Assembly (NCBI GenBank): GCA_016714025.1
Contig: JADJOB010000002.1
Location: forward strand, 2,264,001 to 2,328,000
Direction of reading: 5' to 3'
DNA length: 64,000 nucleotides
Source: Saprospiraceae bacterium
GTDB taxonomy: Bacteria > Bacteroidota > Bacteroidia > Chitinophagales > Saprospiraceae
Both the position numbers and the translations under genes were made by a program. The notes beneath the pieces are model-generated. The model had not been told where the DNA came from. It was given only the letters and a program-made list of their open reading frames with translations, and ran no database searches. Positions 37,172 through 46,379 of the stretch are shown piece after piece; positions within the stretch are counted from its first letter, which is position 1; each line of letters begins with the position of its first letter.

Positions 37172-37456
37172 ATGCGGGATCACGAGTCAAAGTTAAAAGA
37201 CCTCTTAAAGAATTTTTCTGAACAGGGTCATTTAAAAGGGAAGCTTTTAAATAAACGGATTGAAATTATTTGGAAAGAACGTTACAAAAGCATTGCAGTT
37301 TATACTACAAAAGTGCAATTTAAAGATGGACAACTTGCAGTCTGGGTAAGTTCAGCTCCATTGCGCTATGAGTTAAATCTAAAAAAAGTACAAATAATAC
37401 TTCAGCTCAATGAAGCGTTAAAAGAAAATCTGATTGTCCGTTTAGACATCAGATAA
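37172..37456 (+). CDS. DUF721/DciA-like protein
   Basis: This 94-residue protein has the DUF721 pattern: an amphipathic N-terminal helix, then the beta strands KVQFKDGQLAVWVSSAPLRYELNLKKVQIILQLNEAL. DciA proteins of this family load the replicative helicase in bacteria lacking DnaC/DnaI. The family is often encoded next to recF, as here with a single intervening base. Helicase loading in this organism is an inference from family and context. Confidence 0.85.
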   Translation: MRDHESKLKDLLKNFSEQGHLKGKLLNKRIEIIWKERYKSIAVYTTKVQFKDGQLAVWVSSAPLRYELNLKKVQIILQLNEALKENLIVRLDIR

Positions 37457-37459
37457 GGT

Positions 37460-37543
37460 TTATTGTTCTTGCTCTGAAATATTCATTTGCAATAAAAACC
37501 AGCTAAATAAAAAACAAAGGACACATGTTGTTGCGATTACCAT
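37460..37543 (-). CDS. possible 27-residue membrane peptide
   Basis: This short reading frame (ATG at 37543) encodes one hydrophobic segment, VIATTCVLCFLFSWFLLQM, followed by an acidic tail. An AATAAGAAA stretch precedes the ATG. It occupies an otherwise empty gap and is antisense to nothing. The support is weak: length and composition only. Confidence 0.25.
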   Translation of the reverse strand: MVIATTCVLCFLFSWFLLQMNISEQEQ

Positions 37544-37715
37544 TTTCTTATTTTTTGAGTTTCCTTAATCAGTTTTTGGAATTAATACAGGACTATTATA
37601 GTACCGTATTAACAAGGGCAAATATATAACATATTATTAATATTTGTAATATATTTTTTAGCCTATTTTTTGCATCTATTTAGAAATATTTCTGTTATAA
37701 ATAAAAACTATTCAT

Positions 37716-38549
37716 ATGAAAAAACTGCTTATTTTGTTGCTAATTGGCTCATTTGCAAATGGTTATGCGCAAGTTTCTACTCCAGCGCCCAGTCCGCTTT
37801 GTAAGATTGAGCAGAAAATCGGGCTTGCAACCGTAAACGTAGAATATTCCCGTCCAAGTAAAAAGAATCGAATTGTTTTTGGAGATTTGGTGCCTTATGG
37901 TAAAACCTGGCGTACTGGTGCTAACGCTTGTACCAAAGTTACTTTTAGCGATGATTTAGAGGTGCAAGGGGTAAAAGTTCCCAAAGGAAGCTATGCACTT
38001 TTCACAATTCCTGGAGAAGAATCCTGGGAAGTCATTTTATACAATGACATCACAGTTTCCGGAGTTCCTGATCCCTGGGATGTTTCAAAAGAAGTTGCTC
38101 ACGTAAAAGTTTCGCCTGAATTGATTCCCTATACTGTTGAATCGTTTACAATTGGGTTTGATGAACTTCGCAATGAGAGCGCGACCATGATGATTATTTG
38201 GGAAACCAGTCTGGTTCCTGTAAAATTGAGATTTGACACCGATTCAAAGGTCATGAAAAACATTGAAAAAGTCATGGCAGGACCTTCAAGCAATGATTAT
38301 TATCAGGCAGCCAGATATTATTTTGATAACAATAAGGATTTAAACATGGCTTTAAAATGGATTCAGGTTGCCAATCAATTAGATCCTCAGTTTTGGAAAT
38401 TGCGTGTAGAATCCTTAATTCTTGCAAAATTAGGCCGTAAAGCAGAAGCAATTGAAGCAGCTCAGAAATCGAAAGCCAAAGCAATTGAAGCGAAGAATGA
38501 TGAATATGTTAAAATGAATGACGATTCAATAAAAGAATGGAGTAATTAA
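37716..38549 (+). CDS. exported DUF2911-domain protein
   Basis: A signal peptide ends near GYAQ (residue 19). The DUF2911 domain follows at residues ~30-175 with typical VNVEYSRPSKKNRIVFGDLVPYGKTWRTGAN and GSYALFTIPGEESWEVILYND. A C-terminal helical, TPR-like region (~190-277) makes up the rest. DUF2911 has no settled biochemical role. A strong terminator lies directly after the stop. Confidence 0.88.
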   Translation: MKKLLILLLIGSFANGYAQVSTPAPSPLCKIEQKIGLATVNVEYSRPSKKNRIVFGDLVPYGKTWRTGANACTKVTFSDDLEVQGVKVPKGSYALFTIPGEESWEVILYNDITVSGVPDPWDVSKEVAHVKVSPELIPYTVESFTIGFDELRNESATMMIIWETSLVPVKLRFDTDSKVMKNIEKVMAGPSSNDYYQAARYYFDNNKDLNMALKWIQVANQLDPQFWKLRVESLILAKLGRKAEAIEAAQKSKAKAIEAKNDEYVKMNDDSIKEWSN

Positions 38550-38574
38550 TAATTTTAAAAAATTAAGATGCCGT

Positions 38575-38612
38575 AAGCCTGGATTTATATTATGAATCCA
38601 GGCTTCTTTTAT
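38575..38612 (+). terminator. intrinsic terminator of the DUF2911 gene, overlapping the SSS stop codon
   Basis: AAGCCTGGATT (38575-38585) and AATCCAGGCTT (38595-38605) form a perfect 11-bp stem with a 9-base loop, followed by CTTTTATT. The last codons and stop of the convergent symporter gene are part of the stem. Confidence 0.85.
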
Positions 38613-40266
38613 TAATTAAATCCGAATTGATCCATTGAAAGATTGATGCAAGCAACATAACTGTTAAACAGGCAATCACATTATACCATAAAAATCCCAA
38701 TTCTGAATATTTAAATAAAATCAATGTAAGGCTTTGTGCAATCAGAGCTGCATAAAAAACCGCTCCACCTTTTATTCTTTTTAAGTAAAATCCTGTTAAA
38801 AATATTCCAAGTATGGTTCCATAAAATAAGGAACCAATGATGTTAATAAATTGAATTAAATTTTCAAATAAATTTGCATACAGTGCAAACCCAATGGCAA
38901 CCAAACCCCAAAAAAGTGCAAAACATTTTGACCAGAATATGGGCCTGTTCCGTAAATCACTAAATGGAAACAACCTTAAAGCAATATCAACAATTGTAGT
39001 TCCGGAAAGAGCATTTATTTCAGCCGAGATAGATGACATGGCGGCGCATAAAATTACCGCAATCATTAAGCCAATAAAGCCTTTTGGTAAATAGTGTAGG
39101 ATGTAATAAAGGAACACGTAGTCGCGATCATTTGCTTCCTGATTTGGCAAATTGGTTTTTACATAATTTCGGACTTCTGTTTGAAGTGTTTTTCGATCTT
39201 GATTGAGCACATATAATTGTTGCTTTAAACTTTGGTTAGACTGATTGAAGTTTACTTGTCCGGATAATCTGTGAATTGAATCATTAAATGTTTGCCATCT
39301 TTGGTATTGATCTTTATGATGTGTTGTTAATTCATTGAGCACTTTTTCATTAAAATGCACGGGTGTTTTTTGAAACTGAAAAACTGCAAACAACAAAACG
39401 CCACACAGAAGAATGAATATTTGCATTGGGATTTTCAAGATCCCATTCATAATCAATCCCATTCTGCTTTCTTGAATGTTTTTTCCACTGATATATCTTT
39501 GTACTTGCGATTGGTCAGTTCCAAAATAAGCAAGGGCTAAGAAAAAACCTCCCGCAATGCCAGCCCAAAAATTGTAACGATTATTGTATTCCAATTTAAA
39601 GCTTAAAGCATTGGTTCTGCCTTCCCAACTCGCTATCTCAAGTGCATCATAAAAGTTAACGGATGAAGGCAATGAGTAAATCATATAAAAAAATATAAAC
39701 AGCATGCCAATCAAAATAACCGCTAGCTGCTGCAACTGAGTTTGCGTGACGGCTTTCGCACCGCCGGATACCGTATAAAGAATGACCAATACTCCAGAAA
39801 TAATATGAGTCCATTGCAAATTCCAATCAAACAAAGCCGACAAAATAATGCTTGGTGCATAAAGTGTAATACCAGCTGCCAGGCCACGTTGAATTAGAAA
39901 AATAATTGCAGCAAAGGTTCGTGTTTTTAAATCAAACCGGTTTTCAAGGTATTCGTATGCTGTAAAGACTTTGAGCTGATAAAACTTTGGTATAAAAGTG
40001 ATGCATATAACAATCATTGCCAGAGGAAGGCCAAAATAGAATTGCACAAATTGCATTCCATCAGAAAATCCCTGTCCCGTTGTAGAAATAAAAGTAATTG
40101 CACTGGCTTGAGTAGCCATGACCGCGAAACCAACCTTCCACCAATTTGTATCTTGATTACCTAATAAATAATCGTTTAAATTAGCCTGTTTTTTTGTTTT
40201 GTATAGGCCATAGATAACAATAAAGCCAATACTGCCAATTAAAACCAACCAATCAATCCAACTCAT
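38590..40266 (-). CDS. sodium:solute symporter (SSS family)
   Basis: This polytopic protein of 558 residues has about 13 hydrophobic helices. SSS features include YLLGNQDTNWWKVGFAVMATQASAITFISTTGQGFSDG near the start, AYEYLENRF and the AVILCAAMSSISAEINALSG helix. A hydrophilic loop of ~80 residues (NEKVLNEL to NQEANDRDY) interrupts the C-terminal half, as in many Bacteroidota members. The substrate is unknown. It starts nine bases after a 34-residue membrane peptide gene and downstream of the PIG-L deacetylase, suggesting that the carrier takes up a product of the deacetylase pathway. Confidence 0.9.
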   Translation of the reverse strand: MSWIDWLVLIGSIGFIVIYGLYKTKKQANLNDYLLGNQDTNWWKVGFAVMATQASAITFISTTGQGFSDGMQFVQFYFGLPLAMIVICITFIPKFYQLKVFTAYEYLENRFDLKTRTFAAIIFLIQRGLAAGITLYAPSIILSALFDWNLQWTHIISGVLVILYTVSGGAKAVTQTQLQQLAVILIGMLFIFFYMIYSLPSSVNFYDALEIASWEGRTNALSFKLEYNNRYNFWAGIAGGFFLALAYFGTDQSQVQRYISGKNIQESRMGLIMNGILKIPMQIFILLCGVLLFAVFQFQKTPVHFNEKVLNELTTHHKDQYQRWQTFNDSIHRLSGQVNFNQSNQSLKQQLYVLNQDRKTLQTEVRNYVKTNLPNQEANDRDYVFLYYILHYLPKGFIGLMIAVILCAAMSSISAEINALSGTTIVDIALRLFPFSDLRNRPIFWSKCFALFWGLVAIGFALYANLFENLIQFINIIGSLFYGTILGIFLTGFYLKRIKGGAVFYAALIAQSLTLILFKYSELGFLWYNVIACLTVMLLASIFQWINSDLINKRSLDS

Positions 40267-40275
40267 TAATTTGTA

Positions 40276-40380
40276 TCAGATTTTAAAATGCTTGCTAAAA
40301 ATGCCTAGCATAATAATGTAAAATGCAAGCATAACGATTACCAGGATGTATAGTTTTTTCCAATTTGGTTCTTTGGGCAT
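40276..40380 (-). CDS. 34-residue single-span membrane peptide between PIG-L and SSS genes
   Basis: From ATG 40380 to TGA 40276 this frame encodes MPKEPNWKKLYILVIVMLAF and then a second half of the span ending GIFSKHFKI. It has a basic N-terminus, one ~20-residue hydrophobic helix and a basic tail. It starts one base after the PIG-L stop and ends nine bases before the symporter ATG, so the three genes are packed as one operon. A small subunit or stabiliser of the symporter is inferred; no family name is known to me. Confidence 0.65.
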   Translation of the reverse strand: MPKEPNWKKLYILVIVMLAFYIIMLGIFSKHFKI

Positions 40381-40381
40381 A

Positions 40382-42865
40382 TCACTCAAAACTAACTAAA
40401 TTCGAAAAAATTCGATATGCTCCGGGCACACCGGCTTTTAGTTGTCTGAACCATGCCAATGAACTGTAAACAAAATATCCCTTGCCAACTTTTTTAACTA
40501 GGATTCCTGATCGAAGTTCTTTTTCATTTGGATCAGACATTGACAACAATTCATCGTAACCAGTACTGTATTTTCCAGGAAAATATAAACCACGCTCTTG
40601 AACCCAATTGTCAAAATCATCTGAATTGATTTTATTAAATTGATTAAATACTGGATGATTTGGTTTTAGAATTCGAACCTGAGCATATTCATCGGTAACA
40701 CGATCTCTTGAAATTCCAAGCGTATCAGGTGCAAAATCATCGGTAATTAATTCAGCAGTCGTATTGTATTGAAAAATTACTTTTCCTCCTTGATTCATGT
40801 AACGGATTAAATCGTTTTTACAGGTTTTTAAATCAAGATTTGTGTTTAACGCACGGATGCCGAATATTAAAACATTGTATTGATCTACCCGAAGCTCTTT
40901 TAACATGGATGGACTAATTATTGTCACAGGGTAATGCATTTTTTCTAATGCTTCATCGATAAAATCACCAGCACCCTCAATATATGCGATACGTTTTTTC
41001 TTATTGATGACAATGGGTTTATTGATCAACTTTACAGTAGCTGGCAATAAAACATTCTGCCAGGGAATGTGCGGGTATTTAATAATTTCATGAGTAAATG
41101 AAACTGAATTGTTTATTAAAACAGGAATTTCAACAAGGTCCTTGCATTTAGAATCCAATTCAAGAATAAATTCAAATTCTTTTTCATCGCCATTTTTTTC
41201 CAATTGAAATTGATGGGACCATGGATTTGTGTTTATACAATTTGGTATTTTTAGACTCAATGAACCGGTTTGATTATTCGCATAAGCCTTTACTCTGAGT
41301 TTAACAATTGCACGATTGTTTTCGGGAATGAGAAGATAATCGGCTGATTTAATGCAGATACCTGGTAAAATATCCAAATTTTGCCGCACTTCACCTAAAA
41401 CCGGATCGTCATTCTTGTAGATAACTTCACGATTTACTTGATATGTTTTGTTTAAAATTTCTACATTAAAGCTTGCAGTTAAATTGCGTTTTGTAAGCGG
41501 ACGATTGTAATTTTCTAGAGCATCCACTCTGTAATAGCCACTGTGTCTTCCATTCCAAAGCCAGAATGGACTGGTTATGCCAAAAGCATTTGAAACAACA
41601 CATCTGGTTTTCCAGGTCAAGGCCTGATTGGGTGTCAACTGAAATTGGATCAAGCTATCTTTTAAATCATTAATAATTTTAAATTTGATGATGCGGCTCG
41701 CTATGGGATTGCGAACAATACACTCTGCATTAATGGAAAGGGTATCGCCTGATGTTGTAATATTTTTATCAGTCGTTGCTTCAGCATAAAAACCGGCGCA
41801 ATCCAGGATTAAACCAATCACTTCCTGTAATTTCAATTTTGTCCAATAACTTTCAGGCAAATCTTCAATATATGTTTGTATTTTTTGAAGGCGTGGAATA
41901 CTCAACCAAGGTTTTTCCTGGCTAAAGTCAAGAATCAGCGAATCAATTTGCTGTTTTACATTGCCTCCTCCATTAATGCGCGTCCAGCTTAAATCAAGAC
42001 CATCAAAGGGATTGGAATGAGATTTATCTTTCGGTTGATCTAAACGCTCAAAGTATTCAAGTTGACTGCCCCTGCTACTGTTTATGCCAAAACCTTGTGA
42101 TTTATGCATGCTTCTGCTTTGTGCAGCAATTTCATTGTTTGAATAGCCATAAGCAGGTAAATAGGAGCCGACATCCAAATGGTATAAATTTGATTTATCC
42201 ATTGCATCGAATTTTTCTTTTCCCCCAAAGAAAAACCATGAAGTATTAAAGTAAATCCGGGAAACAATGTGCATCTCTGTTCCTTTCAATGCATCCATTT
42301 TAAATAGTGGACTATTCGAAAATTTGGCTGCTTCCAGCCCTAAAATTGCGGATGCAGTATGATGGCCATGTGTTTTGCCGCTGCTTCTGTGATCAAAACG
42401 ATTGATGATTACGTCAGGTTTAAATTCGCGAATTACACGTATCACATCGCATAACACACTATCATAATTCCAGATAGTAAATGTTTCCTCTGCATTTTTT
42501 GAATAACCAAAATCATTTGCCCTTGAAAAATATTGGATTCCACCATCAATTTTTCGAGCTTCCAGCAATTCGTTGGTACGAATGACCCCTAATTTTTCAT
42601 CTAATTCAGATCCAATTAGATTTTGTCCGCCATCGCCACGTGTTAATGAGAGATATGCGGTATTTAATTTCATGTCTTTAGATAAAAAACTTATAAGACG
42701 GGTATTTTCATCATCCGGGTGTGCAGCTATATATAATACGGACCCTAAAACATTTAATTTCTTGATTCCCTCTAAAATCTCTGCACTTGTTTTGCATTTT
42801 TGAGCAAATAAACTAAATGGAAGGAAAACAACGAGTAAAAGCAAAGTGCATTTTAAATGGTTCAT
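40382..42865 (-). CDS. exported PIG-L/LmbE-family deacetylase
   Basis: After a signal peptide (ending SLFAQ near residue 23) the PIG-L zinc deacetylase domain spans residues ~35-290: AAHPDDEN with the metal-binding HPDD, then NRFDHRSSGKTHGHHTAS with HxxH. The long C-terminal region (to ~827) has beta-sandwich segments and an ~150-residue Rossmann-like end (YNVLIFGIRALNTN, LIRYMNQGGKVIFQYNTT). Relatives remove N-acetyl groups from sugars such as GlcNAc conjugates. I chose ATG 42865; upstream in-frame ATG 42982 would add 39 residues ahead of the signal peptide. Confidence 0.88.
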   Translation of the reverse strand: MNHLKCTLLLLVVFLPFSLFAQKCKTSAEILEGIKKLNVLGSVLYIAAHPDDENTRLISFLSKDMKLNTAYLSLTRGDGGQNLIGSELDEKLGVIRTNELLEARKIDGGIQYFSRANDFGYSKNAEETFTIWNYDSVLCDVIRVIREFKPDVIINRFDHRSSGKTHGHHTASAILGLEAAKFSNSPLFKMDALKGTEMHIVSRIYFNTSWFFFGGKEKFDAMDKSNLYHLDVGSYLPAYGYSNNEIAAQSRSMHKSQGFGINSSRGSQLEYFERLDQPKDKSHSNPFDGLDLSWTRINGGGNVKQQIDSLILDFSQEKPWLSIPRLQKIQTYIEDLPESYWTKLKLQEVIGLILDCAGFYAEATTDKNITTSGDTLSINAECIVRNPIASRIIKFKIINDLKDSLIQFQLTPNQALTWKTRCVVSNAFGITSPFWLWNGRHSGYYRVDALENYNRPLTKRNLTASFNVEILNKTYQVNREVIYKNDDPVLGEVRQNLDILPGICIKSADYLLIPENNRAIVKLRVKAYANNQTGSLSLKIPNCINTNPWSHQFQLEKNGDEKEFEFILELDSKCKDLVEIPVLINNSVSFTHEIIKYPHIPWQNVLLPATVKLINKPIVINKKKRIAYIEGAGDFIDEALEKMHYPVTIISPSMLKELRVDQYNVLIFGIRALNTNLDLKTCKNDLIRYMNQGGKVIFQYNTTAELITDDFAPDTLGISRDRVTDEYAQVRILKPNHPVFNQFNKINSDDFDNWVQERGLYFPGKYSTGYDELLSMSDPNEKELRSGILVKKVGKGYFVYSSLAWFRQLKAGVPGAYRIFSNLVSFE

Positions 42866-42983
42866 TTTAATGGATTTGGTAATGATTCTTCTCAAAAGTG
42901 GGTATAATTTTAAAAACCTGGGGTGAATTCTATAGCAACACAAAGATGAGAATATATGAGTTAACCAGCGATCAAAATTCATT

Positions 42984-42991
42984 TACATTTG
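42984..42991 (+). promoter_or_regulatory. Bacteroidota -7 element of the DAHP synthase gene
   Basis: TACATTTG matches TAnnTTTG exactly, 11 bases before the ATG at 43003. Confidence 0.6.
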
Positions 42992-43002
42992 TTGTCTAAG
43001 AT

Positions 43003-44076
43003 ATGAATATTAACAGTTCGAACCATGCAGATAAGGAAGTTTCTAAATTATTAATATTAGGACCCTGCAGTGCGGAGTCTCCGGAGCAACTTTTGCAATT
43101 GGGTAAGGATTTATTAGAGTTTAAACCCGATTACGTACGTGCTGGTATTTGGAAACCGCGAACCAGACCGGGACATTTTCAGGGATTTGGCGAACCAGCC
43201 ATTGATTGGATGCTTGAACTTAAAAGGGCCTACGGATTTAAGATTTGTACTGAAGTAGCGACTCCTCAACATGTTGAGCTGGTTTCTAAAGCTGGATTCG
43301 ACGCAGTATGGATTGGCGCACGCACTACGGTTAATCCATTTTATGTTCAGGAAATTGCTGAAGCGCTAAAAGGCAGTAAAATGGTTGTCTTCGTAAAGAA
43401 TCCAATCAATCCAGATCTTTTTTTGTGGTTAGGAGCTATTGAACGAATTCAAGAAGCAGGAATCAAATCAGTTGCTGCAATCCACAGAGGTTTTAGTTTT
43501 TATGGAAATTCAATTTATAGAAACATTCCCCGGTGGCAAATTCCAATTGAGTTAAAACGGCGTCTACCGGATTTACGCCTTATTGCAGATATATCCCATA
43601 TTAGCGGGAAACCTGACAACTTGTTGGAAATTGCTCAAATAGCCATGGATTTGAATTATGATGGATTAATGGTTGAAATTCACCCGAATCCCTCCATTGC
43701 ATTAAGTGATTCAGATCAACAAGTAACACCAGCTTTTTTCAAAAAGGAGATCGCTTCTAAATTAATTCTGAGATCCGTCCAATCCACTGATTCAAAATTC
43801 AATCAGAATATTAAAGCAATTCGAAGTGAAATTGATTTAATTGATGAAAAAATTTTAGCCTTACTTTCTGAGAGAATGGCCCTGGCAGAGCATATAGGCC
43901 TTAATAAAAAGGAAATCAATATATCCATTTTTCAACCAGATCGTTGGGATGAGATCGTAGAACGGTTTCTGCTCTTAGGTAAAACGATGAATCTAAGTGA
44001 AGAATTTATTTTTTCATTAATTGAAGCAATTCATATTGAATCAATTCAACATCAAAGTATAAAAATGAATAAATAA
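43003..44076 (+). CDS. bifunctional DAHP synthase / chorismate mutase (type II)
   Basis: The N-terminal TIM barrel (residues ~12-260) is a type I-beta DAHP synthase, the first step of aromatic amino-acid synthesis: LGPCSAESPEQLL, RAGIWKPRTRPGHFQG, EVATPQHVEL, WIGARTTVNPF and ADISHISGKPDNLL. The C-terminal ~90 residues (from about 265) are an AroQ chorismate mutase: IRSEIDLIDEKILALLSERM. This order is known in Prevotella and Porphyromonas enzymes, where the mutase domain gives prephenate feedback; that regulation is assumed here. Confidence 0.95.
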   Translation: MNINSSNHADKEVSKLLILGPCSAESPEQLLQLGKDLLEFKPDYVRAGIWKPRTRPGHFQGFGEPAIDWMLELKRAYGFKICTEVATPQHVELVSKAGFDAVWIGARTTVNPFYVQEIAEALKGSKMVVFVKNPINPDLFLWLGAIERIQEAGIKSVAAIHRGFSFYGNSIYRNIPRWQIPIELKRRLPDLRLIADISHISGKPDNLLEIAQIAMDLNYDGLMVEIHPNPSIALSDSDQQVTPAFFKKEIASKLILRSVQSTDSKFNQNIKAIRSEIDLIDEKILALLSERMALAEHIGLNKKEINISIFQPDRWDEIVERFLLLGKTMNLSEEFIFSLIEAIHIESIQHQSIKMNK

Positions 44077-44102
44077 AAAATCCTTTCCATCTGGAAAGGA
44101 TT
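44071..44102 (-). terminator. intrinsic terminator of the cupin gene
   Basis: AATCCTTTCC (44079-44088) and GGAAAGGATT (44093-44102) form a perfect 10-bp stem with an ATCT loop. On the minus strand it is followed by TTTTTTATTT, so it mainly serves the cupin gene; it may also stop the DAHP synthase transcript. Confidence 0.85.
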
Positions 44103-44171
44103 CTCAATTTGGTTTTAACAGATACTAATAGGTTTCGTTCTAATTATACTTTCAAAATGCATGCCAAGCTT

Positions 44172-45014
44172 TCAGGCAAGATGTGCATTTCGTTTTGCCA
44201 TTTTGATTTTCATATCCATCCATCGGTTTCCCAATATCAAATTCATCCCGCGGTCTACTACAAAATGGCGGGCAATATTATAAAACCCCTTTGCTTTTAA
44301 GCTGATTGAATTGGAAGCCCGTAAAGATAAAGAAAAACCGCCGTCAGTATATTCAATATGATGCCAATACATACTGGGAATAAAGAGGGTTTCACCATGT
44401 TCGAGAATGGTTTCATATCCTATTAATTGTTTAATTCCGGGATATTTTTCCTCATCAAGTTCAATGGGATTGACTAAACAAGCAACAGTATAAGGAATGT
44501 GGTATAAATATTTTGATTGATCCTGATCAAAAAGCAATACGCGTTTCCTGTTTTGAAGTTGCGTTAGAAATACATGAGAGCAATCAATATCATAGTGAAT
44601 TCTGGTATAGGACCCCTGGCCACCAAAAAACATAAATGGGAATTCATTATAAAATCCATCCATTATGTTTGGGATTTTAATATGCTGGGCCAATTCCGGT
44701 GCTTGTTTAAATATATTCCATAAAAAAATTCGAAGTTCGGTAGGTTCTCGCTGAATAAGATCCAAATAATCACCAAATTTCATGGTGCCTGTTGAGCTCA
44801 TATAGTTTTTTCCAGCTTTGCTAAAACTGCTATCGTAAATTGGGACCTTCAAATGACCGTAATTTGTTTTTAAATATTCAAACGTCCATAAATCTTTTGC
44901 GGGCCAGTCATTTATAAGATCGGTGAACACAACTGGTTTCATTGGGTCCAGATAATTCTCTTTAAAGGAATCCCTGTTTAAGCCTGAAACTTTCTCAATA
45001 GGGTATAAATTCAT
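44172..45014 (-). CDS. JmjC-like cupin-domain (Cupin_8) protein
   Basis: A double-stranded beta-helix of the Fe(II)/2-oxoglutarate hydroxylase type is recognised from the HxD motif in RIHYDIDCSHVF, later FIPSMYWHHIEY with the distal His, and LSLRASNS. The N-terminal part (YLDPMKPVVFTDLINDWPAKDLWTFEYLKTNYG) is typical of Cupin_8/FIH-like proteins. Such enzymes hydroxylate protein or small-molecule targets; the target is unknown. TAAATTTG lies 38 bases upstream. Confidence 0.88.
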   Translation of the reverse strand: MNLYPIEKVSGLNRDSFKENYLDPMKPVVFTDLINDWPAKDLWTFEYLKTNYGHLKVPIYDSSFSKAGKNYMSSTGTMKFGDYLDLIQREPTELRIFLWNIFKQAPELAQHIKIPNIMDGFYNEFPFMFFGGQGSYTRIHYDIDCSHVFLTQLQNRKRVLLFDQDQSKYLYHIPYTVACLVNPIELDEEKYPGIKQLIGYETILEHGETLFIPSMYWHHIEYTDGGFSLSLRASNSISLKAKGFYNIARHFVVDRGMNLILGNRWMDMKIKMAKRNAHLA

Positions 45015-45052
45015 ACAACGGCGCTTTGTATTAAATTGATTACAAATTTAAC

Positions 45053-45060
45053 ATCCAATA
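45053..45060 (-). promoter_or_regulatory. Bacteroidota -7 element of the cupin gene
   Basis: The minus strand reads TAAATTTG, an exact TAnnTTTG match, 38 bases before the ATG at 45014. Confidence 0.5.
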
Positions 45061-45172
45061 GAATGCATCGTTCATTTAACAGAAGGATTTTAAAATTCCA
45101 TAAGTGATTAATGTGTAAGCTATGGATAATCAAATACATAACAAGAATCTTTTTGTATTTTTTTCTGATGAA

Positions 45173-45204
45173 TTTGGTTGCGGCTGTAGTTCCTTTTACC
45201 TTTG
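45173..45204 (+). promoter_or_regulatory. full -33/-7 promoter of purM
   Basis: TTTG (45173-45176), a 20-base spacer, then TACCTTTG (45197-45204) match the Bacteroidota consensus at both boxes. Only eight bases separate it from ATG 45213, implying an almost leaderless mRNA. Confidence 0.7.
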
Positions 45205-45212
45205 ACAGCATT

Positions 45213-46379
45213 ATGTCAAAACGCTATCAATCTTTGGGGGTCTCGGCTGGGAAGGAAGATGTGCATCATGCGATCCGAAATTTAGACAAAGGGCTTTTTG
45301 AGAGGGCTTTCTGTAAAGTTTTACCCGATTATGTGGGTTCAGACCCGGATTTTGTGAATTTCATACATGCGGATACCGCTGGGACTAAAACAAGTTTAGC
45401 TTATTTGGATTGGATGGATTCCAATGATTTTAGTGTATGGGAGCGAATTGCACAAGATGCCCTGGTTATGAATTTGGATGACCTGGCTTGCGTCGGCTGC
45501 TTTGATAATATCATTGTTTCATCTACAATTGGTAGAAATAAACACCTGATTCCTGGAAAAGTCATTGAACACATCATTATGGGTACCGAATCGTTTATTG
45601 CTAAAATGAAGGATTTTGGAATTCAAATTCATTCAGGAGGAGGCGAAACTGCTGATGTTGGAGATATTGTCAGAACCATAGATGTTGGGATTACTGCTTT
45701 TGGAAGATTGCCAAGACAAGATCTGATTGTAAATCAGATTTCTGACGGGGATTTAATTGTTGGACTTGCATCATTTGGACATGCAATCTATGAATCAAAT
45801 TATAATAGTGGGATTGGATCAAATGGATTGACAGCAGCAAGGCATGATGTTCTCAAAAAGGACTATGCACTGGCAGAAGAATCATATGCTCCACAAACAG
45901 AGAAGGACTACATTTACACAGGATCCTATAAGTTGTCTGATCAATTTATTTTCAACAATACATCTTATCGGGTAGGGGATTTATTGCTTTCCCCCACACG
46001 AACCTATTTACCGCTTTTGCAATACTTTGTTAAAAATTACAGAGATGCTATTCACGGAATAATCCATTGCACCGGAGGCGCTCAAACAAAAGTTAAAAAA
46101 TTTATTGATCCATTGCGAATTGTAAAAAATAATTTATTCCAGATTCCACCTGTATTTGAATTGATTCGCTCACAATCTTTGTGTAGTTCACAAGAAATGT
46201 ATGAAGTTTATAATATGGGTCATCGCATGGAGGTATACACCAATGTTTCAGGTGCCGAAGCACTCATTAAGTTGGCTTCAGAATTTAATATTGAAGCACG
46301 AATTATAGGATTTGTCGAAAAGGCTGCGCAGCCTGAAGTGCTTATTCAATCAGAATTAGGCGAATTTTTGTACAATTGA
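45213..46379 (+). CDS. purM: phosphoribosylformylglycinamidine cyclo-ligase (AIR synthase)
   Basis: PurM closes FGAM to AIR in purine synthesis. The family N-terminus YQSLGVSAGKEDVHHAI, the ATP-site loop HADTAGTKTSLA and the IHSGGGETADVGD segment support this, and the form is the ~390-residue Bacteroidota type. I chose ATG 45213; an upstream in-frame start at 45111 would place the promoter (45173-45204) inside the gene and add 34 hydrophobic residues unlike the family. The next small gene overlaps its stop. Confidence 0.93.
   Translation: MSKRYQSLGVSAGKEDVHHAIRNLDKGLFERAFCKVLPDYVGSDPDFVNFIHADTAGTKTSLAYLDWMDSNDFSVWERIAQDALVMNLDDLACVGCFDNIIVSSTIGRNKHLIPGKVIEHIIMGTESFIAKMKDFGIQIHSGGGETADVGDIVRTIDVGITAFGRLPRQDLIVNQISDGDLIVGLASFGHAIYESNYNSGIGSNGLTAARHDVLKKDYALAEESYAPQTEKDYIYTGSYKLSDQFIFNNTSYRVGDLLLSPTRTYLPLLQYFVKNYRDAIHGIIHCTGGAQTKVKKFIDPLRIVKNNLFQIPPVFELIRSQSLCSSQEMYEVYNMGHRMEVYTNVSGAEALIKLASEFNIEARIIGFVEKAAQPEVLIQSELGEFLYN

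Noticed and set aside
45111..45212. Upstream 34-residue hydrophobic extension of purM
   Set aside because: A full -33/-7 promoter lies within it and PurM homologs begin at the MSKRYQSLG position.
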